From positions 406,483 through 470,482 of the forward strand of contig CAMYOL010000007.1 in NCBI GenBank assembly GCA_947260005.1: 64,000 nt of DNA. Reading direction: 5' to 3'. The position numbers and the translations under genes were made by a program. The stretch comes from an uncultured Ectothiorhodospiraceae bacterium. Its GTDB lineage: Bacteria > Pseudomonadota > Gammaproteobacteria > UBA6429 > Thiohalophilaceae. Numbering within the stretch: the first letter of the stretch is position 1; the number at the start of each line of letters is the position of its first letter. The notes beneath the pieces are model-generated. The model saw only the letters and a list, made by a program, of their open reading frames with translations. It ran no database searches and was not told where the DNA came from. Positions 54,220 to 63,642 of the stretch are shown here, piece by piece.

Positions 54220-54236
54220 CTTGCCATTAGACGACA
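54220..54236 (-). promoter_or_regulatory. Candidate AraC operator, site C
   Basis: The minus strand reads TGTCGTCTAATGGCAAG, a weaker match to sites A and B, 74 bp ahead of the stand-alone AraC domain gene in the same orientation. Confidence 0.45.
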
Positions 54237-54301
54237 TCCATTCCTGGATAGAATTCGAAAGTTTATCTAATCGGGATTGAAGTATGGCTAATTTTTAATC
54301 T

Positions 54302-54318
54302 TGGCGTCATTTGCCATG
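54302..54318 (+). promoter_or_regulatory. Candidate AraC operator, site D
   Basis: TGGCGTCATTTGCCATG, plus strand, about 247 bp before the AraC gene start. The first half matches the other sites exactly; the second half is a variant. Confidence 0.5.
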
Positions 54319-54431
54319 TTACATTGCATAACAAGCTTACATATTTTCGTCACACGACTCTTATAACCCAAGGAATGTAGTGTTAATCTAATCTTCTGAA
54401 TTTTATTCGATGATTTGTGGGCTAATGTCGA

Positions 54432-54448
54432 TGGCGTCATTTGGCAAA
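54432..54448 (+). promoter_or_regulatory. Candidate AraC operator, site E
   Basis: TGGCGTCATTTGGCAAA, plus strand, 117 bp before the AraC gene start, in the same gene-relative orientation as sites A and B. It shares its first ten bases with site D 130 bp upstream. The rest of the 418-bp gap shows no gene. Confidence 0.6.
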
Positions 54449-54564
54449 TTACGGTGAACCGCTATACTGAAGGACTAGAAAAGAAAAACTTAAAAAACCT
54501 ATAAAGCGTGTGTTTTTTCTGCGATTCAGCAACGGCACTACCGTTTTATCGTGACAGGCAAATC

Positions 54565-55584
54565 ATGGATAAGATCGCACTACTTCAGTCAGAGCAAGCC
54601 TTTCCCTTCATAGACTATATGACGTCAGCGGGTATGCCCGCCGCTAATTATCTGGAGCAGGCTAAACTACCTGTTTCTTTGCTTAAGCATGAAACGGGTT
54701 TGATCGTTGAGCGCCAGCTGTGGGAGTTACTGGACATTGTTTCCGAACAGGAAGGTCTGCATGACTTTGGATTGCAGGTCGGTCTTGGAATTGATATCCA
54801 TAAACAACTCAATGGCATGATGCCACGTCTGATGGCACAACCGACCCTACTTGGTTTGGTGCAGGCTTTTTGTTTGATGGTCAATGAAGAGAGTTCGGAT
54901 GCACAGTTCTGGCTGACTCCCTCGGACACGCCTGACCGACACTGGTTTTGTCGTGGTGGTGTTCAGGGTATTGCCGTCGGTGAACGAGATGCTGAGCTTT
55001 ATACACTGGTGTTGATGATTAAGTTGGTACGATTGTTAATCGGAGAGTCCTGGTGTCCGGATTCAATTCAGTTAAAAACTGATGACGATCGAGGATTTAA
55101 TACTTCCGAGATTTTTCAGTCCAATAAGATTGAGCTAAATCAATCCGCTACGGCAATTGAAATTCCCAGCTATTTTGTAAATAGACAGTTTTTTGGTGAG
55201 TTTAACAAACTCGACATTAGCAAGGACCTCAGGGTACCCATCGATAGCAATCCATTGGCAACCGATCGACTTGCTGATACGTTAAAACAAGTGCTGGCAC
55301 TTTATTTATCCGATGACGGCTTGGATCTTGAGTTTTCAGCGGAGCTACTCGGTATTAGTTCACGAACCCTGCAACGTCAGTTAGCCAAAGAATGCACGAC
55401 TTACGCTCATCTACTCGATGCTATTCGCTTTAACAGTGCAATTCCTTTATTAAAAAATGATGATAATAAACTGGTCGACATCGCTTTGGATCTGGGCTAT
55501 TCCGACCCGGCACACTTTTCTCGCGCCTTTAAACGCTGGTCAGGCATGAGCCCGCGTGAATATCGTCGTACCCTGACCGCTTAG
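54565..55584 (+). CDS. AraC-family regulator
   Basis: The start is set at the ATG 54565 (ACAGG upstream), giving 339 residues; the frame is open from 54508. The N-terminal OruR/arabinose-binding-like sensor domain (about 15-200) is followed by a double helix-turn-helix (about 245-335) with LGISSRTLQRQLAKE and VDIALDLGYSDPAHFSRAFKRWSGMSPREYRR. It is divergent from the AraC fragment and amidohydrolase genes and has two candidate operators in its own upstream region. It is the likely regulator of the amidohydrolases and porin. Confidence 0.92.
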   Translation: MDKIALLQSEQAFPFIDYMTSAGMPAANYLEQAKLPVSLLKHETGLIVERQLWELLDIVSEQEGLHDFGLQVGLGIDIHKQLNGMMPRLMAQPTLLGLVQAFCLMVNEESSDAQFWLTPSDTPDRHWFCRGGVQGIAVGERDAELYTLVLMIKLVRLLIGESWCPDSIQLKTDDDRGFNTSEIFQSNKIELNQSATAIEIPSYFVNRQFFGEFNKLDISKDLRVPIDSNPLATDRLADTLKQVLALYLSDDGLDLEFSAELLGISSRTLQRQLAKECTTYAHLLDAIRFNSAIPLLKNDDNKLVDIALDLGYSDPAHFSRAFKRWSGMSPREYRRTLTA

Positions 55585-55634
55585 TAGAAAAATCTATGAT
55601 TCGACTCTCGTGGTCCTTACCTTCATCAAGTCGT

Positions 55635-56882
55635 TTACTTAATGTCTTTAGCAATAAGTGAATTGAACAAGTCTACAAACTGGTCGTCGTAAAGAATATT
55701 CGAGTGCCCGCTATTAAAACCATAAATATTTTTGGCTTCTAGTTGAAAATTAAGTGGAATCTGATTTTCCATTGTCACGATGCCATCACCCTCTTCTCCG
55801 GGTTGATAAGAAAAAATAAGATAATAGGGAATACGTTTTGGCCAGTGCCATTCATGAATTTCGTTTAAAAAGTCACTTCCACTGGCAACATCACGCCATG
55901 AGGCTACCACGATCGGTGAATTGCGGACACCCGATACGGCGCTCGGCATACCATCCAGTGGGCTGTTGACGGTCATGACAAAGCTGCACTTTTTGGCTTT
56001 GGCAGGATAATGTTCGGTATATTTTTTTATAAACGAACGCGCCACCAGCCCGCCCATGCTATGAGCGGCTACTTTAAATTGTTTAAATCTATATTGGTTA
56101 TCTAATTCGGCCATGGATTCGGCAAGGTAACTACTGATAGCATCCAGGCGTACACCACTCGGATAGTATAATACCCAGGGCTGGTAACGTTTTAGATCCA
56201 TCTTATCAATAACGGGTCGCCAATCCGTTGGTCCTGAATTTATACCGTGAATAAAAACAAAAGGGATTTTATTTTTCTGGTATGGTTGAAGCATAAAGAG
56301 CCCGCCACCTACCTGATCTAAAAAATCAAGCGGTTTCCAGGTGCCCATGCTGTAGTTTTCAGGAGAAAATATGGGATCATTTAAGGATACAACACGACCA
56401 ATATTTTTTGTGGCTGGGACAAGATTTTCTTTACTCACCAGACCAGCGGTAAGTTCAGGCGGCTCGCCACTTATGGTGATGACGGGAACAATAGTCGTTC
56501 CACGTGGCTCAACGACAAAATGAAGGGGGTCGACATGGAAATTTCCGTGTTCTCCATCTTGATATTGACCATCATTATTTTTGTCAATAAAAGCAGCGAT
56601 TAGATATTTCCCAGGTAAAGTCACAAATTCATAACGACCATGTTCGGCAAGCGGTATTTTATCTTCGAGGACTAATATCCCATTGTTTTCCTGGAAACGA
56701 ACAACCATCACCTCACCGATTTGTTTACTCTTAACCTTTACCTCGCCCTGTATGAATCCAGCATTACTAACTATTTCTGCCTGTTCTTTATATTCAAACA
56801 AGGAACAAGCCGATAATGTAACCGCGCCTATAATTAATATTATTAGCTTTAACCTAGCTACCCAAGAAATAAAAGTTTCCAT
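55635..56882 (-). CDS. Lipoprotein alpha/beta hydrolase (lipase-like)
   Basis: The 415-residue protein has a lipoprotein signal (LSAC), a beta-rich N-terminal domain (about 40-135, with the repeat-like ENNGILVLEDKIPLAEHGRY-type strands) and a hydrolase domain starting at IPFVFIHGINSGPTDW with nucleophile elbow AAHSMGG. This is the layout of an envelope lipase or esterase. It is the last gene of the operon and starts 3 bp after the ligand-gated channel gene. GGAGATAA precedes the ATG. Confidence 0.87.
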   Translation of the reverse strand: METFISWVARLKLIILIIGAVTLSACSLFEYKEQAEIVSNAGFIQGEVKVKSKQIGEVMVVRFQENNGILVLEDKIPLAEHGRYEFVTLPGKYLIAAFIDKNNDGQYQDGEHGNFHVDPLHFVVEPRGTTIVPVITISGEPPELTAGLVSKENLVPATKNIGRVVSLNDPIFSPENYSMGTWKPLDFLDQVGGGLFMLQPYQKNKIPFVFIHGINSGPTDWRPVIDKMDLKRYQPWVLYYPSGVRLDAISSYLAESMAELDNQYRFKQFKVAAHSMGGLVARSFIKKYTEHYPAKAKKCSFVMTVNSPLDGMPSAVSGVRNSPIVVASWRDVASGSDFLNEIHEWHWPKRIPYYLIFSYQPGEEGDGIVTMENQIPLNFQLEAKNIYGFNSGHSNILYDDQFVDLFNSLIAKDIK

Positions 56883-56885
56883 AAC

Positions 56886-57929
56886 TTATCTCCAGAACAT
56901 TATAATCAGTGTTAAAAATAATGAGGGGAATATCCATCTAGCCCATTGGTCCATGCGTTTAGCCTGTGCAAGCTTATTGCTCTGTGCCAGATTACAAGTT
57001 AATAACGACTCTATGCTGGTAATAAAGACCAGAGCCAGTGAGCCATAGACAAAATAATCCATATGTGTCAGATAGGAAATGGGTGGCAAGATACCCCGCA
57101 AACTAAACAGAAAGGCAATCAGGGTAAGCATTGCGGTAGCTGCTGCTCCCATTTGTGGACCCAGCTGGGATGGATCGATCCAGAACACTGTCCAGGATAA
57201 AAACACAATTAATATCAAAGGTAATAATACTTTCCAGCGATAATAATTTACATCTCGACGGGTTTGTAAGCTGTAGTTTAGACTAGAAAAGGCCTCGTTT
57301 TCTTGCACAGCATGGCGTGATTGGGTCATATAATCACTGACGGTAGCTGAACCATCACCAATATACCAACCACTGATTGTCAGCTTTTCATCTCTGCCAG
57401 TTAATTTTTCATTGAACACCAGCTTCACATTTTCACTATTATAGAAAGATATGAGTGTAAAGGTTAGTAACTGCTCATCAAAAGGAAACCTGCGTAAATC
57501 AAGTGGACTGGAGAAAATGCCATAATACCGTTGTAAGTAAATGACCTTACCTTGTTTATCCACTTCTACATGGTGTTGTAAATATTCCTGCACTCCGCGT
57601 TGATTAAATATTTGCACAGATGGATGCCAAATATCTGCTAGTTTATAGCGGCATATCCCTTTTTCTGAAGCAAGTCTGGGATCGTACCATTGCAGGTCAA
57701 CCACAACGTCTGCTAAAAACTCCTGCCTATGATCATCGATATTGCCAATATCCAGAATATAAAGTGAAGTTTGTACCTGGGTTGGACCCTGTGTAGGGTT
57801 AGGTCGATCCTGGCTAAGTTCAGATGATGATAAACATTGGTTATTTAAAGCAAAAGCACTGTTACCGATCAGCATGGAGGCAAAAAAGAATAAAATCTTT
57901 AACTGTTGTATATGATTTTTAAATTTCAT
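56886..57929 (-). CDS. Pentameric ligand-gated ion channel (Cys-loop-receptor homologue)
   Basis: The 347-residue protein has a signal peptide (about 1-28), an extracellular beta-sandwich (29-230) with WYDPRLA, the ILWHPSVQIFNQRG-type loop seen as DIWHPSVQIFNQRG and the pro-loop RRFPFDEQ (146-153), then four helices: M1 (232-251), M2 lining the pore (about 256-279, GPQMGAAATAMLTLIAFLFS), M3 (290-312) and M4 (330-346). The M3-M4 loop is short and the protein ends right after M4, as in the bacterial channel GLIC. The cysteines of the eukaryotic Cys-loop are absent. The ligand is unknown; proton gating or an amine is possible. Confidence 0.93.
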   Translation of the reverse strand: MKFKNHIQQLKILFFFASMLIGNSAFALNNQCLSSSELSQDRPNPTQGPTQVQTSLYILDIGNIDDHRQEFLADVVVDLQWYDPRLASEKGICRYKLADIWHPSVQIFNQRGVQEYLQHHVEVDKQGKVIYLQRYYGIFSSPLDLRRFPFDEQLLTFTLISFYNSENVKLVFNEKLTGRDEKLTISGWYIGDGSATVSDYMTQSRHAVQENEAFSSLNYSLQTRRDVNYYRWKVLLPLILIVFLSWTVFWIDPSQLGPQMGAAATAMLTLIAFLFSLRGILPPISYLTHMDYFVYGSLALVFITSIESLLTCNLAQSNKLAQAKRMDQWARWIFPSLFLTLIIMFWR

Positions 57930-57940
57930 ATATCATGTCC

Positions 57941-59275
57941 TTATGTCATCAAGGAACGTACATCAGTAGTAAAGTAATAACGCAGTATCTGCTCTAATTC
58001 TTCATGCAAGCCATCATCATCACGGCCACAATATGTTTTGTATAACTCCGGAGCGATCGCTGTAAACGCATCGATTAAATCTGGATCAAAATGCTCCTTA
58101 CGTCCTTCCTCCAGGATGGCCATCGTTTTTTCATAATTCATCGGATCCTTGTAGGGTCGTTTCGAGGTGAGTGCATCGAAGACATCGGCAATCGCAAAGA
58201 TCCGTGCAGCGATAGGGATTTCTTTTTCACTAATGCCATTCGGGTAACCACCACCCGCATATTTTTCATGATGCCCACCCACAACGTCTTTTGCATCGGC
58301 AAGCCAGGCAGAACGATCTACGATATCCAGCCCATGCTCGACATGGGTTTTCATCACACTAAATTCCTGTTCATCAAGTTTGCCTGGCTTAAGCAGGATA
58401 TTGTCACGGATACCAATTTTTCCGACATCATGTAAAAACGCGCCTTTTATCAGTCGTCGGATTGTCTCAACATCGAGTTGAATCGCTTCTGCCAACCTGA
58501 CTGAATAGATACTGACCCGATAATTATGGGCATCGGTATCACTATCACGTTTGGCGATCGTACCGCCTAATAAAGCAATACTCTGTAGGTTGGCATCAAG
58601 TAAGTTAGCAGAAAACTGAGTCAGTCTCTTTACCAAACGTAATATAACGGGATACAGTAATAAGCTGGTCGCCAACACTATCAGAATCGTGATGATAACC
58701 GCACGCACAATGGATTCATGCATATTAGTTTGGGTTTGTTCAGACAGTGAAAAAATAGCATGGGTGTAAGCCGCGATTTTATTTTGTAAGTCTACTATAG
58801 GAAAAACGACATAAATATATGGCTGGCCGTCCAGTTCGATGCTCTCTGCAATGCGCGAATTTATAACAGGCTTACGCAGAGGAGTCGTTATAAAATTGCT
58901 TTTCAACTTTTCACTGGCAGCATTCTCATTATCTTTATATTCGTCAATGACTTCTTCGTCCGGCTTGAAAAATCCCGCATAAACAAATTCGCCACTATTT
59001 CGTTGTATTGGATTAGCGATACGTTCCGCTAGTGCATGACGAAAGGCCGAATAACGATCTATATTTTTTTCTTGCCTGATCTGTCTGGCTCTCGCCAGCA
59101 TGAGTTCAACCGCCGTCTCTGCTTGTTCTAACACATACTGCTGCGTACGTCGTTTTTCTAATACATAGGCAATGCTACCGACCACTATTACAATGATTAG
59201 CGTCATGAATAGTAAACGCTGTAGTAGAGTCTTATGTGTATAATGTGTCAGTGATTTTTTCGAGTCAGAAGTCAT
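57941..59275 (-). CDS. Membrane HD-GYP c-di-GMP phosphodiesterase
   Basis: The 444-residue protein has a first transmembrane helix (about 21-40), a periplasmic sensor region (about 41-190), a second helix (about 193-214) and a cytosolic HD-GYP domain with LHDVGKIGIRDNILLKPGKL, KTHVEHG and GHHEKYAGGGYPNG, plus DVFDALTSKRPYK. These residues bind two metals and hydrolyse cyclic di-GMP. The position between two channel genes, 11-12 bp from each, suggests that c-di-GMP turnover responds to the same envelope signal. Confidence 0.92.
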   Translation of the reverse strand: MTSDSKKSLTHYTHKTLLQRLLFMTLIIVIVVGSIAYVLEKRRTQQYVLEQAETAVELMLARARQIRQEKNIDRYSAFRHALAERIANPIQRNSGEFVYAGFFKPDEEVIDEYKDNENAASEKLKSNFITTPLRKPVINSRIAESIELDGQPYIYVVFPIVDLQNKIAAYTHAIFSLSEQTQTNMHESIVRAVIITILIVLATSLLLYPVILRLVKRLTQFSANLLDANLQSIALLGGTIAKRDSDTDAHNYRVSIYSVRLAEAIQLDVETIRRLIKGAFLHDVGKIGIRDNILLKPGKLDEQEFSVMKTHVEHGLDIVDRSAWLADAKDVVGGHHEKYAGGGYPNGISEKEIPIAARIFAIADVFDALTSKRPYKDPMNYEKTMAILEEGRKEHFDPDLIDAFTAIAPELYKTYCGRDDDGLHEELEQILRYYFTTDVRSLMT

Positions 59276-59287
59276 CTTTTTGGTTGT

Positions 59288-61117
59288 TTATTTTTTTGAT
59301 TCAAATGGAATGGTATTTTTAATTTCGTCTATCTGATCTTGTGAGAGTTGAGGGTCCAGTTGTTCCTGAGCCCGTAACTCGGCGATCTTCGCTTCTACTT
59401 CGATTTTGGCATTTTCATCCATTTCCAGTGCGTCACGTTGATACTCAATCCGGGTTGGTAGTGCAATTTCTGCCCCCGCGTTACTAATAATATCCATAAT
59501 CCGAAGATTAAGATCCTCTTTAACAGCCAAATGCTCAGCATAATCATTGGCTTCTATATAAGAATAAATATCGATATCAAGTGAATAGGGTCCGAATCCT
59601 GAAAAACGCGCCCTGACCGGTTCGTCTGCAATCATTGTATGTGAGTGTAATAGTTTTTGTAATTCAAGCAGAATATAGCGAAGTTGATCTGGAGAGGTCC
59701 CAACACGTAAGCAAATTTTTGGATTAAAAAGAAAACGTGTACGCCCGGCAAAATTCTCAATGGGCATACCAACGAAATCACCATTGGGAATGATGACAAT
59801 GGTTTGATCGAGCGTTTTTAATTTAGTTGCACGCAAACCAATTTCCTGGACCGTACCCAAAGTGTCACCGACACGACAGAAGTCACCCACCCTAACCGGT
59901 GCGGCCAGATATAAGGTAAGGGCACCAATAAAATGTTCAATAGACTTTTGGGTTGCCAGTGCAATAGCAATACCGCCTATACCCAATCCGGCGATAACGG
60001 TTGTGATACTAAAGCCTATATTATCCAGCCAGACGAGAAAGGCGATGACAATCACAAATATATTTAATGCCGTCATCGCAGGTTGTATTAGTACAACCGC
60101 ATGCTCTTTGCCATCTTGTTTTAGATGTTCAACCCAATAATCGCGAAAAATATCAGCCACGCGTAAAATAACCCAAACCCCAATAATAATGGATACCGTG
60201 CCGGCATTGAATATTGCTCTTGCTTCAAGTGAGGGATGAACTTCATCAAAATAATGGCGAAGGATGATAACCACTAATAAAACATATAGCGGGCCATTTA
60301 TAAATCGTGAAATTACTCCACTTAAGTGCGATTTTTTTCTACGAACCAACCAACTGGCAATTCTGACAATGGGAAAAAGAACGACTGTCGCAGACACAAT
60401 AATGAGTAATAAAAATACCCATTGCCAGAACTCTAAGCCGAGAAAGGGTTCGGATGGAAAATGTTGTGATAATTCTTCACCTATGCTGCCAAACCCATGT
60501 TCTGAATACAACGTGGGAATTTTTCTGACCGTCTTGGAGGAAAACTTCCATATATAGACACCATTACCCCGTGGTACACGTTGTAACAAGATATCATGTT
60601 TTTTTTCGCCCGCTTGTACCTGTCCTATCAGATCCATATAAGACGGTAAACCATCATCCTTGTGACCTTTCGGATCGGTACTGAGCAGGTCCAGTTCAAT
60701 CCATAACGTGCGATCGAGAACCACACTTAAATATCTTGCCAGTTCCGGTCCGTCTTCTTTTGAATATCCACGTGGTAAATAACGGAGATCCAGAAATTTT
60801 GCCGCACGTTCAAAATCATTTCGCTTGGCCGCCTGTATAAATGCTGCGACACTGGTTCGAGGAACGCCACGATCGTATTTATCATCGGGACCTACTTTAA
60901 TCAGTTTTTTCTTTTTGGGTGGTGGTCCCTCAGTCGCCGGTTGAGGTTTAACTTCAGCATTGGGTTTTTCCAGGACCTCTTTAGAATCCGATTTTTCTAA
61001 AACCTGTTTCAGACTAGGCGTCGCATTTTCATCTGCAGCCAGACTATTAAAGGCAAGAGTACTCGCTATTAAAACAACTGGAATAGAAAAATATTTATAT
61101 GATTTTTTAAGAAACAT
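59288..61117 (-). CDS. Large mechanosensitive (MscS-type) ion channel protein
   Basis: The 609-residue protein has a signal peptide, a proline/lysine-rich linker (PPPKKKK), a folded periplasmic domain (about 80-210), four to five helices and the MscS core from about residue 360: VIAGLGIGGIAIALATQKSIEHFIGALTLYL, the pore-lining helix, followed by VRVGDFCRVGDTLGTVQEIGLRATKLKTLD. A C-terminal coiled tail follows the beta domain. Large MscS proteins with periplasmic domains sense tension and may be gated by other cues. It starts 12 bp after the preceding gene. Confidence 0.93.
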   Translation of the reverse strand: MFLKKSYKYFSIPVVLIASTLAFNSLAADENATPSLKQVLEKSDSKEVLEKPNAEVKPQPATEGPPPKKKKLIKVGPDDKYDRGVPRTSVAAFIQAAKRNDFERAAKFLDLRYLPRGYSKEDGPELARYLSVVLDRTLWIELDLLSTDPKGHKDDGLPSYMDLIGQVQAGEKKHDILLQRVPRGNGVYIWKFSSKTVRKIPTLYSEHGFGSIGEELSQHFPSEPFLGLEFWQWVFLLLIIVSATVVLFPIVRIASWLVRRKKSHLSGVISRFINGPLYVLLVVIILRHYFDEVHPSLEARAIFNAGTVSIIIGVWVILRVADIFRDYWVEHLKQDGKEHAVVLIQPAMTALNIFVIVIAFLVWLDNIGFSITTVIAGLGIGGIAIALATQKSIEHFIGALTLYLAAPVRVGDFCRVGDTLGTVQEIGLRATKLKTLDQTIVIIPNGDFVGMPIENFAGRTRFLFNPKICLRVGTSPDQLRYILLELQKLLHSHTMIADEPVRARFSGFGPYSLDIDIYSYIEANDYAEHLAVKEDLNLRIMDIISNAGAEIALPTRIEYQRDALEMDENAKIEVEAKIAELRAQEQLDPQLSQDQIDEIKNTIPFESKK

Positions 61118-61129
61118 AGTTATTAAATC

Positions 61130-61750
61130 TTAGTTATTTTTCTTATTAAAACGAATAAAAATATATTTAATAAATGGATATAAAAACCAGGATAGTTCCC
61201 AGGCCAGTGGTCCAACAAAGGCAAACGGGATGGTTATCGCGGCGGTAATGGGTTCAGCCAGATTCTTATCCAGAGTGGCCTTAGCCTCTTTTTCTGTGAC
61301 ATCGTCCGCCACAAGTTTTGCTTTCATCATAGCATAACGCCAGCCGCTATAAGCCAGCAAACTGACAATAAGCGTTATACCACTTTCCATCACTTTTGTG
61401 ACTAACTCGCCTTCATAACGAATACCCAGTCCAATTGAATAGAGCAGTAGCAAAAGAAAAATTAATTGAAATATGGAGATAGCCGTATGGACTGAATCAG
61501 TTCGTTTGAGCTTACCTAATAAATTGTTATTTTGTAACCAGAATACAATAATAATAATAGTACTCAAAAGTACCAGTAAAAATGATTCCCAGTTGTTCTG
61601 TAACATCTCAACCACTGAGGCCCATTGTGCATCTTCACCATCTGGCCGCGGCAAGATCATGAAAATACGCCAGATAATTAACGCAAACACCACGTCCATC
61701 AACATTTCCAGGCGTTTAAGTTGCAGACTACCTTGTCTTTCAGTGGTCAT
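61130..61750 (-). CDS. TMEM175-like (DUF1211) putative K+ channel protein
   Basis: The 206-residue protein has about six transmembrane helices. The first helix starts RLEMLMDVVFALIIWRIF, which resembles the RxxxFSDA signature region of DUF1211/TMEM175 channels, with partial loss of the signature (MD in place of SD). TMEM175 proteins conduct K+ by a filter other than the usual one. Because the signature is imperfect I treat function as likely, not proven. It is 12 bp from the MscS gene. Confidence 0.72.
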   Translation of the reverse strand: MTTERQGSLQLKRLEMLMDVVFALIIWRIFMILPRPDGEDAQWASVVEMLQNNWESFLLVLLSTIIIIVFWLQNNNLLGKLKRTDSVHTAISIFQLIFLLLLLYSIGLGIRYEGELVTKVMESGITLIVSLLAYSGWRYAMMKAKLVADDVTEKEAKATLDKNLAEPITAAITIPFAFVGPLAWELSWFLYPFIKYIFIRFNKKNN

Positions 61751-61780
61751 TGTAGTGTCCCTATTTTTATAATAAATTAA

Positions 61781-62638
61781 CTAAAATCGCATATTGGCAT
61801 AAATTTGTGGCCCGAGGTATTCATAATCAACGCGACCACGCCACTCACTGTCTTTAACGTCAACATCCATACTAAACCAGTTTAATGCCGCCCCTACTCC
61901 GAAATGATTATAAAACCAGTACTCCGTACTGGCTCTAACATTATAAATTACACCGGAAAAACCCACATCCGTATCTTCCAGATCCAGGGCAAACACCTCC
62001 CCATGAATTCCACTCGACCAGCGTTTATTAGCATAATAGTCATACTTTACACCAAATAGTGGTAATGGTCCCTGTGCCTTTGCATAAACGTTACCATCAA
62101 CCGTTCCACCACCGCCTACAAAGGCGTCACCGCGAATATCTAATTCTAATGTTGTTAGGTGCAACCCAAATGTACCGGCCAATTCGTGATGTTTTGATTT
62201 TATAAACGAATAACTGTATATAAAGGGTATGGATGAATAATCAAATTTAGAAGTCAATGTTGCACCGGCTGGAAAAATCTCCTCACCCACTTCAATATCA
62301 GTCAGTGCCGTTGCAATGGAGTCTCTTGAAAATTGGAAATAAGATAGCCCTAACCGGTGATTGTCACTGAATCGCCACTGAGTAGATAACCAAAAAACCG
62401 TTTCGTTACTGTCTAACCCTAAGTCATTTTCCAAGTCGACACCCGTTCCTAAGTCCAGATCCGAATTATCAACTTGCAAAGATGAGTCAAAGGAAGGCAA
62501 AAAAACTCCAAGCCCAAACTCAAGCGTTTCCTCGCCCGGATTAATCCACTCATCTGCCAGAGAAAATCGTGGCAAGATAAGAAAGAGTAACAGTGTATAT
62601 AGTAATTTCCTATTTGTTTGTAATAAATAATAAGCCAT
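61781..62638 (-). CDS. Outer-membrane beta-barrel protein
   Basis: The 285-residue protein has a signal peptide (about 1-28) and alternating amphipathic strands to a C-terminal phenylalanine (YANMRF). GGGAGAAAG precedes the ATG. I see no specific family. Embedded between channel genes, it may provide passage through the outer membrane for the ion system. Confidence 0.8.
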   Translation of the reverse strand: MAYYLLQTNRKLLYTLLLFLILPRFSLADEWINPGEETLEFGLGVFLPSFDSSLQVDNSDLDLGTGVDLENDLGLDSNETVFWLSTQWRFSDNHRLGLSYFQFSRDSIATALTDIEVGEEIFPAGATLTSKFDYSSIPFIYSYSFIKSKHHELAGTFGLHLTTLELDIRGDAFVGGGGTVDGNVYAKAQGPLPLFGVKYDYYANKRWSSGIHGEVFALDLEDTDVGFSGVIYNVRASTEYWFYNHFGVGAALNWFSMDVDVKDSEWRGRVDYEYLGPQIYANMRF

Positions 62639-62655
62639 GATCTTTCTCCCAAACG

Positions 62656-63369
62656 TTAATCTACATCAGTCACTTTTGGTTTGACTTGCTGACCCACTAA
62701 GCGGGCAATCAGGACGGCTAAATAAAGTTGTCCGATGATTGCCTCCAGGGTGGCAAATGATTTTGCGGCACGTGTTACTGGAGTAATATCGCCATAACCC
62801 AAAGTACTCAGGGTGACAAAACTATAATAATTTAATTGAGCTGTCAGCTTTGATGCCCAATCTGATTCTGGCTGATTTTTCACGTCTACCCCAAGATTGT
62901 TAAATGAATTGGGCTCAATTAGTTCAAGCAGGATATACACATGTGCCCACATAAGCCCTATCAATAAATATACACAAATAGCCCCGCTGATAGTTTCAAC
63001 ATTAATGCGCTGCGCATGAAATACTTCGTTAAGTATAACGCCGGCAATTATTCCCAGAAAAATCAGTTCAGATGTGCTTCCTATAAATTTGATCGTCGTG
63101 CCAGTCACCCAAATTGCTGCCCAATTACAGGCAATTGAAATTATAGCTATAACCAATGCTACTCGTAATAGTTTTGCCGTTTCGATGACCAGCACCAATG
63201 CCACGACTATCAATAACGTCAGCAAGGCATCCAACAAAAAATCAAATTCGAATATCGGTAAGATAATAAACAACGATAATAAGACGACCAACGTTAATCT
63301 AAAACGCGCTTCAACTACCAGTTTTGGTAAATAGCTTTTTAGTTTCTGCTGGCCATTTAGAATTTTCAT
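62656..63369 (-). CDS. Potassium channel family protein (paralogue 2)
   Basis: The 237-residue protein has about six hydrophobic helices and a K+ selectivity filter STLGYGD in YYSFVTLSTLGYGDITP, with the inner helix EAIIGQLYLAVLIARLVG. It is closely related in layout to the channel at 31.1-31.8 kb. There is no cytosolic ligand domain. ACAGG precedes its ATG and it starts the run of closely spaced channel genes, 17 bp upstream of the barrel gene. Confidence 0.88.
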   Translation of the reverse strand: MKILNGQQKLKSYLPKLVVEARFRLTLVVLLSLFIILPIFEFDFLLDALLTLLIVVALVLVIETAKLLRVALVIAIISIACNWAAIWVTGTTIKFIGSTSELIFLGIIAGVILNEVFHAQRINVETISGAICVYLLIGLMWAHVYILLELIEPNSFNNLGVDVKNQPESDWASKLTAQLNYYSFVTLSTLGYGDITPVTRAAKSFATLEAIIGQLYLAVLIARLVGQQVKPKVTDVD

Positions 63370-63400
63370 TTACCTGTACCCAATAAATAAAGTTTTCTTC

Positions 63401-63580
63401 TCATTCGATTTTTTCCCCTGCTAATACCACTGTCGCATCGTGTCGTAATAAAGCATGCAGCTTATCCCAGAATACACCGCCTAGTATGAACAAACCCAAC
63501 ATAAATATCAGGTCTCCTCCTATCACAACGCTCATATTGATACGATCCCAGACAGGGAGGTATTCGCTTATATCGAGCAT
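63401..63580 (-). CDS. Small single-pass membrane protein (59 residues)
   Basis: A 60-codon frame runs from the ATG at 63580 to a TGA at 63401. The product has one transmembrane segment (about 17-37, VVIGGDLIFMLGLFILGG) followed by FWDKLHALLRHDATVV. The last part looks like the short amphipathic tails of small membrane modulators. It lies between the porin and the K+ channel gene with gaps of 62 and 31 bp and is probably part of the operon. I do not know the family. Confidence 0.65.
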   Translation of the reverse strand: MLDISEYLPVWDRINMSVVIGGDLIFMLGLFILGGVFWDKLHALLRHDATVVLAGEKIE

Positions 63581-63642
63581 TCTACCGCTTTTAAAACATA
63601 GTACTTATGACCTATATCAACATGACCTGTTTAAGTTTGCAT

